64,000 nt of DNA from Microplitis mediator. Lineage: Eukaryota; Arthropoda; Insecta; Hymenoptera; Braconidae. Below are positions 56,404-64,000 of this stretch, piece by piece. The stretch covers positions 7,666,642 to 7,730,641 of the forward strand of contig NC_079979.1 of the NCBI RefSeq assembly GCF_029852145.1, in the 5' to 3' direction. Under the pieces are notes generated by a model, which had not been told where the DNA came from, did not search any database, and worked only from the letters and a program-made list of their open reading frames with translations. Position 1 is the first letter of the stretch. Each line of letters starts with the position of its first letter. A program made the translations under genes and the position numbers.

Positions 56404-58189
56404 TATAACGCAAAAATTATACGCTAATCTTTGCGCTACAACTTCGTTCTCTGTCCTTAGCCTCCAGTCTCAATACTAATAGGGCGCCAGGTAATTTTTA
56501 TCACTGGAATCACCAAACCAGTAAATTACGAAAATTTTAATAATTTTTGATCTGTGGAATTATTTCATAAACCACGCATAAAGAAGTGGATGGAAAATGT
56601 TCAAAACTTAATAGCAAATTAAGACAGAAACTGGAGCACTCAAAACAGAGTTACGGTATGCCGTGGTGTCGCTCAGTGTGTAGGTTTATGGAGAGAGGAA
56701 GTGGTCCGGGTTAAATCACCCCAAACTCGTGTAAATTATTAACTGATTTGCATTTTTTATTTAACAATGAACAAAACAAATATTAGTACATAATACAAAT
56801 AATCTTACTCTCTATGACAAAATACTGAATCCGAAAAATACAACGATCCGGTAAATCCGGACGGCAACTTGGCATCTAACTGATGCGCGTCAAAACCTTA
56901 TAACTGAATTAATTAAAAATAACTAATAAAAAAAAAGTTAAATAACTGGAGCCAACCGATACTCAACTAGCACTCGGTGAACTAGAACAATAATCTTAAA
57001 TTCATTACTCTAGTATATTTTCTTTAACAAAATCGTACGACTAACGTACCTGGATCTCATTTTGACGTAAATTAGGCAATAATTAACTTACAGACTAACA
57101 GATTCCCTATAATTATTTTATAAAAATAATATTAACAATAGATCGCGAACATGACTCTAAACTGTAACTACTTTCTCATAATTTTCACGGATCTTATATC
57201 TTTCCTTTTACTAAAACCGTAGCATTATACCTCAAGATTCTAACTCGAACTCGACTAATTATTTATAATAATTATCTCATACCTGATTACTGATGAATAA
57301 AATATCAAGTAACGTCTCACACTGTTTAAAACAATACTTCTGTAGCAATATTTCCAACCTGTAGCTTTCTGAAGCATCACTCCTGAACACGTCTGCTCGC
57401 TTCGAGCGACCAGAGTCGAATCCCCTTACTGTACTCCCCAAACTAAAAACATCATCGCCATTTATACCGGCTCTCTATACTTTACTCCATAACTCCAACT
57501 CGATATTGAGTATGGATATCCCAATGTGTGCGCTCTCCTGGACTTGGTTTCGGTGAAATCGCAGACTAAAATTCTTAAATTTAAGTGACCAACGGTTACC
57601 CTTAGCAGCACACTGGTCAAAGCTGTCCACTGAGGCCTACCAACAAAACCCAAAACTCCAAAAATGACCAGAAATAGCGGCTTCCACAGCGATAGTGGTC
57701 ACTAAACCATCGCTGAGTCCTGCCAATCATAATAACAAAAACTGATCTCTTACACCTAGTCCATAGTCCCTATTTTGGAGCGCTAGCATTTCAAGTAGAC
57801 CTCTGCACTCCACATGGAAGTCTCATAGGGTCAGGCAAGCATCCTGACATCAGATACAACCAGGTGGCAATTACTTGAGCCCCATTTCACGGTTGCTCCG
57901 GCTTTTCCACATACTCAATAAACCAAAAACTGTAAATTTCAAAACTCAAACTTTATCTTTTACCCAACTCTAATGTCAACCCATATCCCACAATAAATTT
58001 TCTGTAGCCAAACGTTACTCCAAATTTTATTCCTAAACTATAACCTGATCACCAAAAAACTGTATAAAATCGCAATTTACTGCAGCTAAATTCTGAATCT
58101 TGAGTTACCATGCTCGGTTATACCCCAAAATCAGTTGGTGCTTGTGACGTTAACTCAATCCAAGCCTCGTCCAAAAAAATAACGTCACA
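56404..58189. mobile_element. Probable solo LTR, 1786 bp, start TG changed to TA
   Basis: It begins TATAACGCaaaaattatac after a TA tract and ends aaataacgtcaca before atat. The end agrees with the previous LTR (taacgtcaca). It holds the shared gggcgccag (56482) and a ggtgtcgctcagtgtgtagg block related to the tcctggtgcgctcag block of the other LTRs. No gene is recognised inside; the 63-aa and 79-aa frames lack features. Confidence 0.55.
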
Positions 58190-58524
58190 ATATATATATA
58201 TATATATATATGCATACATATATAAACTTTTGAGTAGATGGTATTTTTCGACTCTACTAGGTAAAATAAGATATATGTCGGCAAAATTCTTTAATAATTC
58301 GAACATGAGACCCATTGCAATAGTCCGATATCTAAAGAAATCTACCTAAAAAAAGCTTGTTTTTGCAGGTTAGTCTTCTAATAACTTCTAAATGACAAGG
58401 CATAACTCATTTTCTTAAAATTCATGCTTAAGCTCACAAATTAAGTATTAATTACACTATTGTAGCTTTAAAGTATTTACGTAAGAATTCTACCTCTCTA
58501 TTCCGGCCAAGGTTGGATGGCTCT
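58190..58524. repeat. TA tract and inner part of a TATAACGC-family copy
   Basis: After about 20 bp of TA the sequence follows the inner blocks of P6 (taataacttctaaatgacaa, attacactattgtagcttta, ccggccaaggttgg). Only this half is present. Confidence 0.5.
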
Positions 58525-59055
58525 TTTTATAAATTCATTTTGATATTTTTTTGTTCTGAGTAGGAATTTAAAAGCAGTAAGTCGAAGTTAATGCTATTTA
58601 TAAGCAGTTATAAGAAATAATTATATTTATTAAGAAGCAACTATTTCGAAGCAAAAGAAACATTAGATTTGCTACACAATGCAGATAAGACCATTACAGG
58701 AGCTTAAAAATTTCATATAATTATTCGAAAAAGCGACGGAGCTACATTCACTAAGGAGTACTCTAGTCATAAAACAATCGTTAAAGTAACATTTTCAAAG
58801 GACACGGAAATAATTAAGAACGTTTCAATACAGTTTTGTCGCTTTTTCGAATAATTTTATGGAATTTTTGAGCTCCTGTAATGGTCTCAGCTGTATTGTG
58901 AAGCACATCTAATTTTTCTTTTGCTTCGAAATAGTTGCTTCTTAATAAATAAAATGATTTATTATAACTGCTTATAAATAGCATTAACTTTTACTTACTG
59001 CTTTTAATAAAAGCTACTCAGAATAAAAAAAAATATCGAAATCAATTTATAATTT
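58525..59055. repeat. Palindrome P8, ~530 bp
   Basis: cttaaaagcagtaag-type text on the left mirrors cttactgctttt on the right. Long blocks (caactatttcgaagcaaaag, accattacaggagctt) pair with gcttttgcttcgaaatagtt and agctcctgtaatggt. The spacer is about 100 bp. Confidence 0.75.
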
Positions 59056-59149
59056 GCGAGAAAAACAAGTGTACAGTGTCAAAAATTGGTACTGATAATA
59101 ATTTATAGCAAATAAAAAATTTTTTCAATTTTCAAAAATCGAAAAAAAA

Positions 59150-59582
59150 TAGTAATTATGGAAGGCCCACTACCAGACTGGGCTTAAAAGTTGCAGAATG
59201 GATAGAAGTTTAAGATATAACATTTTCAAGAAAATCGAAGGATACATCTTCTTTTAAAAACACGGTTGAAAACTTCAAATTAATAAATCTCGATTAAAAA
59301 TATTTCGTATATTTGTTTTGTATTTTTTGCTGTGAAGGCCATCTAAAAACGAAAATTTTGAAAACAAACACATTGAATTTCGACTATTATTACGAAAGTT
59401 ATGATTGAAAAACCATAAAAAGAGCGGTTTTTTGAAAATTCGATATTTTTTGAACCATCGATTGAAAAATTCTCAAAATTTACCAGGACGCCTCTTTTGA
59501 GGGGTACTAAAGAATACGGAAAAATTAAGAAAATCGAAAAAATCAATTTTTTAAACCGTCTGATTTGGCGTGGAATGCCCCA
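59150..59582. repeat. MITE-like repeat, third copy of the ATGGAATGACCCA family
   Basis: It ends gatttggcgtggaatgcccc next to tatata. Upstream text is only loosely similar to 5385-5802. The 86-aa minus frame is not a gene. Confidence 0.45.
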
Positions 59583-60365
59583 TATATAATCAGATCTGAT
59601 CATGATAACTTATATATGATTATATATGGGGTTATAACAGCCAGGTTTGATTAGATCTAATTATGTATAGGCTTATACATAATTATATATAATCCATGTA
59701 TAATCATGAATAATTTCATGGATGATTATATATGATCATATATAATTGGACAAAGACTTTTTTCATCGGGACTAGATTCGTAGAAATTAGACAACCGTAA
59801 AATATTAGTTGAATATGCGTAAATGATATATGATCAGTAGTTATATATTTTTAGTAAGATGACTCATTTCCAGGGATCAGCGTTATCGATATTTTCGGTA
59901 ATTTAATTACCACTAATTACTCTATGTTTGAAAATTTGATAATTATCAAGTCAATATTACTTATTATTAAGATACTCAATAATTAGGCGCTAAGAAATTT
60001 GTAATTATCAAAAATTTGAAAATTTATATTCGATTACTATCCAATATTTTGATAACTTATGATACAGATGAAATAATTTCTGAATATCCTAGCAATTTAT
60101 ATTTTGCTCCTGCAAATTATTGATTTTTCATTTAGTTAGGTAATTATTCATTTCAATTATCAATTATTTGTATAATTACATAATTAATTGATTTAATTAC
60201 TGATTTTTCAAAAAATTAGTTAATTATTTTTTTCAATTATTGTTTATTCGAATAATTAGAAAAATTATTTTTATAATTATCGAAGACCCTAGTATTTATT
60301 CGTAAAATTACATTGTAAAAATTCTTATTCAATGATTCTCAATCAATTTGACTATCCTGGAATGA
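59583..60365. repeat. AT-rich palindromic repeats
   Basis: 59583-59750 holds variants of atgattatatatgatcat in both orientations. 59880-60300 is dense in taattac/gtaatta words like 63340-63790. No gene. Confidence 0.55.
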
Positions 60366-61065
60366 CATAGGGGAGAGGGGGGCAAAATGGGGTACCCCAA
60401 AAATTTTGTAAAAATGTATTTTTTTTTGAAAATCGTTTTAAAAATGTTTACAGACAAATTTCAACATCGTTCGACAGTCCTCGAAGCGAAAAAATATTTT
60501 TGTTTCAGATAATGCGACTGCATTCATAGTATGTTACGCATCTAGCTGAGGCGAGCTGAAGGCGAGACAATACCGCTCGGGTGATAATACTGCGCGGGTT
60601 GAGATGTCCTATTTTCCTCACTAGGTGCGTATACAATTTGTTATCATACTAGGACCGAAAGTTTGACAATAATTAAGATAAAATTGAAAAAAGCATGGCT
60701 ATGACGAATAAACAGACTATTAAACTTCATTTGTTTTGTAATCACAATGAAATCTGCAGTAAAAAAATAAATAATTTCAAGAAAAAATTTTAATTGAAAA
60801 AAAATGATAAATACTCAAACAAAATGCATATTTTTTTTTATTTAAAGAGTCTTGTAAATAACATGTGAAATTTAAATTAAAAAAAAAACGATTGGTAAGT
60901 TTTTATTTTGACTGAAAGTCTTTTTTTTTAAAGATAAATTACTATAAGTATGACAATTAAGAGAAAATACAACTGAGATGGCTGAAAAAAAGATGATTTC
61001 CGGAAGCTGATTTTTTTAACAGGGAAAATGAAGGAATTTGGGGGTCGTTTTTTTTTATTTTATTG
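60366..61065. other. No gene seen; possible MITE tip
   Basis: ggggagaggggggcaaaatg followed by gggtacccc at 60371-60400 looks like a transposon tip, but no mate end was found. gggaaaatgaaggaatttgg (61022) is mirrored at about 62294-62316. Confidence 0.4.
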
Positions 61066-61249
61066 TAGGGGAGACCGAAGTGAATTGTGACAGAGATCTT
61101 TTCGAACCTATTAACTGATAGCGAGCTCGCAATAGCGCATATTTGTTAGTCCAAGCCTCGAGCTAGCAAACGCGTACTATTACAAATTCGCTAACAATTA
61201 ATAGGTTCTAAAAAATCGACGATGTCACAACTCACGTCGGTCTCCCCTA
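61066..61249. mobile_element. MITE, 184 bp, TA target
   Basis: TAGGGGAGACCGAagtgaatt and acgTCGGTCTCCCCTA are inverted ends of about 25 bp. Inner aacctattaa/ttaataggtt also pair. TA is duplicated at the borders. Confidence 0.75.
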
Positions 61250-61981
61250 TCCATGTGTGATAAAATATAAATATTGATACCTTATCTCCTATAATTTTTC
61301 TAATATATTAAAAGAATATTCATTACATTTTTTGCTTGAGATAATACTTCAGATGAGATCGAAGATCAGAGAAATCGATCGAATAGTTTAGAAACAGTGG
61401 CCATTTAAAATTTTCAAAATCGAAAAATGAAGTAAGTTTGGTGGTTTAAGGACTGAATAACTTTTAAATGAGAGGTGATAGTAAATTTTTGGAAGATTCA
61501 TGTTAGAGCTCATGAAATTTTCTTTAATTTGACTGATAAGTCATTGGAATTTTCAATATAATTACAGAAATTGTTAGCTTGGTCACTTCCTTTCAACCGA
61601 TAAGTTTTCTTTTTACGAAAAATTAATACATACTTAGGATGAAGTTGAGCAAATTCATACAATATAGTTACCTAGAATAATTGAAAGAAAGAATGAAATC
61701 TACCTTCCATTTCAGCGGAGACTGATTGGTATTTTTTTTTTTTGTTTCAACCTGATTTAAAAAATCTTAAAAATCAAAACTTTTAAAATCCTGTTCGTAC
61801 AACGATAACTACATCCATACAGATTAAAAGAAGCAATTAAAATTTGTAATTTCAGATGATCTGTTTTTAAGTAATCGATGCAATCATGGAGGGGAAAATT
61901 TTCCACGAGATGGTTTATAACTTTTTCATATATAAATATTTTTCAATAAAAATTGAAGGTAATAACCTTCAATAATAATAG
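61250..61981. repeat. Divergent TATAACGC-family half copy
   Basis: Blocks such as gatcgaatagtttagaaac and aatctaccttccatttc match the layout of the fold-back family in weak form. No gene seen. Confidence 0.35.
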
Positions 61982-62253
61982 TAGCCGGGAAAAAATAAAT
62001 TAGATCTTCGTAGATCTAAATTTTGGCGCTAACTAAAGTACGCTACATATCTATATATTTATTATTAAGTACGATGTAAGTAGATCTACGAAGATCCAAA
62101 AATTTTTCTTGGTTATAGGAGTTCGTAATATACGTGGATCAACGTTCATCTAAGTAGATCTAAGGAGATCTACGTATACCTCCACGCGCCATTTTTTTCA
62201 TCAACGTAGATCTACGCGTATCTATGGAGATCTAATTTATTTTTTCCCGGGTA
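61982..62253. mobile_element. MITE, 272 bp, with many AGATCTACG words
   Basis: TAgccgggaaaaaataaatt and aatttattttttcccgggTA are inverted ends, continuing into tagatct. The inside is packed with gtagatctacg/agatcc words in both orientations. TA borders. Confidence 0.75.
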
Positions 62254-62334
62254 GTAATGAACACTTAATAAAGTAAAAAAAAAAAACCCAATCCCCAAAT
62301 TCCTTCATTTTCCCTTTCAAAAATATTCGAAAAG

Positions 62335-63005
62335 AGGTTGACCCTGCAGGCCACCCTGACAACTTCCCGCTCTGCGAGCTTAACACGTTGAAATCGAAGA
62401 TTTTTGAGCTCTTCGAGCTCAAAAATTTTTCTGTGAACTTTCGCAACAACAATATCTTACAAACAAATTGACCAATTTTAATTTTCGAAAAGTCATTAGA
62501 CGTAATTTTTTGAGTACTAAAAATGTTGTAAAGAACCAAAATCGAAAAGTCTTAAAATTTCAAAGTTATGATAAAAAAACTTTTTTTTTAAATATTTAAA
62601 AACCCATAAGTTTTGAACGCGTTGTTCGATTTCGACGTTCAAGACGGCAATCAACGCGGGTTTTTGAGCACTTAAAATGTTGTAAGAAAAACAAAGTCGA
62701 TAAGTCTCAAAATTTCAAAGTTATCTTGAAAAAACATTTTTTTTGAAATTTTTGGAATGCCATAACTTTAAAACGCGTGGTTTGATTTCAATGTTCAAGA
62801 CGGCAATCGATGCAGTTTTTTGAAGCCTAAAAATGTTCTGATGAGAGCAAAATCGATTAGACGTAAAGTCTCTATTTTATTCTATGAAACGCTTGTTTTT
62901 TAATTTTTTCGATTTTTTTGGTTTTCGATATCTCACGAACGAATCAACCGATTTTGATTTGCAAAACGGCATTCGACGTCGTTTTTTGAGCTTAAGAGCT
63001 GATTA
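62335..63005 (-). repeat. Repeat family A, copy 4, without GT core
   Basis: gaggttgaccctgcaggcca and acttcccgct at the left are the reversed 3' end of the family. Inside, three related units (aaatgttgtaa, caaagttat, gttcaagacggcaatc) repeat about every 140 bp. Confidence 0.55.
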
Positions 63006-63017
63006 GGTTTCCTTGTT

Positions 63018-63281
63018 GAAAGGTTTGCATGTTTAGATTTCCACTATATATTTAAATGGTGTATTACCGTACGAAGGACGGTGTGGCTCAATAACTTATA
63101 GATCAAATTGAACGGAATATAGTATAGGGCTGGATAGCTCAACTGGTAGAGCACTCGGCGCGATACCGAATTGGTCTGGGTTCGATTCCCAGTTCGGGCT
63201 ATCTATATTTTTCTCAATTTATCTATAAATTGTCTTATTGAGAGGTTTGCATGTTTAGGTTTCCACTATATTTAAATGGTT
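63018..63281. repeat. Direct repeats flanking a tRNA-like sequence
   Basis: aggtttgcatgtttagRtttccac and the following tatatttaaatggt occur at 63020-63058 and 63242-63281. The tRNA-like sequence lies between them. Confidence 0.7.
63128..63200 (+). tRNA. tRNA-like sequence, probably a tRNA pseudogene or SINE head
   Basis: The T arm is perfect (CTGGG-TTCGATT-CCCAG) and the B-box is GGTTCGATTCC. The D arm (GCTC/GAGC) and A-box (TAGCTCAACTGG) are good. The acceptor stem has one mismatch (second pair, G-G) and two G-T pairs. The anticodon stem pairs in 4 of 5 positions around the loop CGCGATA, which has G instead of the near-universal U33. The anticodon position would read CGA (Ser), but the variable arm is short, unlike a Ser tRNA. 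A decayed or re-purposed tRNA is more likely than a working one. Confidence 0.55.
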
Positions 63282-63339
63282 TCCACCAAATTTAAACAAC
63301 GAAGTTGAGGCCTGAATAGTTTATCTTCATTAAAAAATT

Positions 63340-63790
63340 TTAAATAGAACCCTTGAATTGGAGTAATTCCATTATTAATTAGGAATTAGTAATTTAAATA
63401 TATAAATTACTAATTAGTCTTATAATTGATAATTTAAATATATAAATTTTTAATTATTCAAATAATTGATAATTTAAACATATAAATTACTAATTATTCG
63501 AATAATTGATAATTGACACAGTTAAATTAATAATTATTCTAATAATTAGTAATTACAATAATTTAATTACTAATTATTGCAATAATTAGGATTTTGAAAA
63601 ATACAATTACTAATTTTCTAACAATGAATAATTCATAGAATCCCAGTATTAAATATCCAAATAATTCTCAATATTGACGCTGAAATTACTGATTACTAAA
63701 GTATCAAAAAAAATAATGAACAATATTATTAATTTTTTAATTAACGAGTAATTAAAAATCTAAAATTTTTATTTTGCCGATCACTGCTCA
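63340..63790. repeat. AT-only minisatellite
   Basis: Units of about 50 bp built of taattagtaatttaaatata and ataaattactaattatt recur about five times, then decay. Similar words at 59880-60300. Confidence 0.65.
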
Positions 63791-64000
63791 TTTCTATTAG
63801 ACATACTTCGATGTATATAACAACAATAATAAGTGTAGCAATTCAAAAGTGATTATTTTATCATTATTATAATTTACAATTATTTTTATGATATTGATGT
63901 TTCAAGCTCCTTGTCATCAGAGAAACAATAGTAATGAATAAATTTCTATATTTCTTATAAACCATAGTTTGTACTTAGTAATATTTTCTACATTAAATTC

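Overview
This window is AT-rich eukaryotic DNA made almost entirely of transposable elements. No intact ordinary host gene is visible. Canonical GT..AG introns, insect-type Ty3/gypsy Gag proteins, piggyBac and MULE-like transposase remnants, many TA-flanked MITEs and long (CA)n/(TA)n tracts point to an arthropod. An insect, perhaps a hymenopteran, is my guess, and that last step is weak inference.

Layout. At 1-9.7 kb there is a broken, spliced RPA/OB-fold-like gene (616-1529, minus), two solo LTRs with 4-bp target-site duplications (2491-3270 and 3701-5114), an LTR-like block (6301-7579), MITE pieces, and a minisatellite (8190-8950) that hosts a tRNA-derived SINE head. At 9703-17263 there is a complete, very young plus-strand LTR element. 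Its 1293-bp LTRs look identical and its TSD is agac. It has a long Gag, a second ORF in the -1 frame that keeps only a possible scrap of RT, and a 190-aa ORF inside each LTR. It has no recognisable protease, RNase H or integrase, so it must depend on another element.

At 17.8-30.7 kb a run of large palindromic fold-back elements with TA target sites is inserted into one another, into a MULE-like transposase exon (17848-19154) and beside solo LTRs. At 30.7-42 kb there are a small MITE, a piggyBac relic (31090-31700, minus), an LTR-like block (32940-34471), more MITEs, a 2.8-kb palindrome (38085-40896) and further fold-back copies. At 43225-55425 a second complete LTR element lies on the minus strand. 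It has 1171-bp LTRs (the right one interrupted by a nested solo LTR), a gag frame with two in-frame stops, a pol in the -1 frame whose middle (RT catalytic half, RNase H, integrase core) is missing by an in-frame deletion, and a third 672-aa ORF with zinc-knuckle-like clusters. At 55.4-64 kb there are two more solo LTRs inserted in TA repeats, further palindromes and MITEs, and a tRNA-like sequence (63128-63200).

Two themes connect the parts. Both full-length LTR elements keep gag but have lost the polymerase core, so each looks like a non-autonomous element that supplies its own particle protein and borrows enzymes. Also, (TA)n tracts repeatedly serve as landing sites, both for LTR elements (ATAT flanks) and for TA-targeting fold-back elements, which explains the dense nesting. 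All calls come from reading the sequence. No database search or computed alignment was run.
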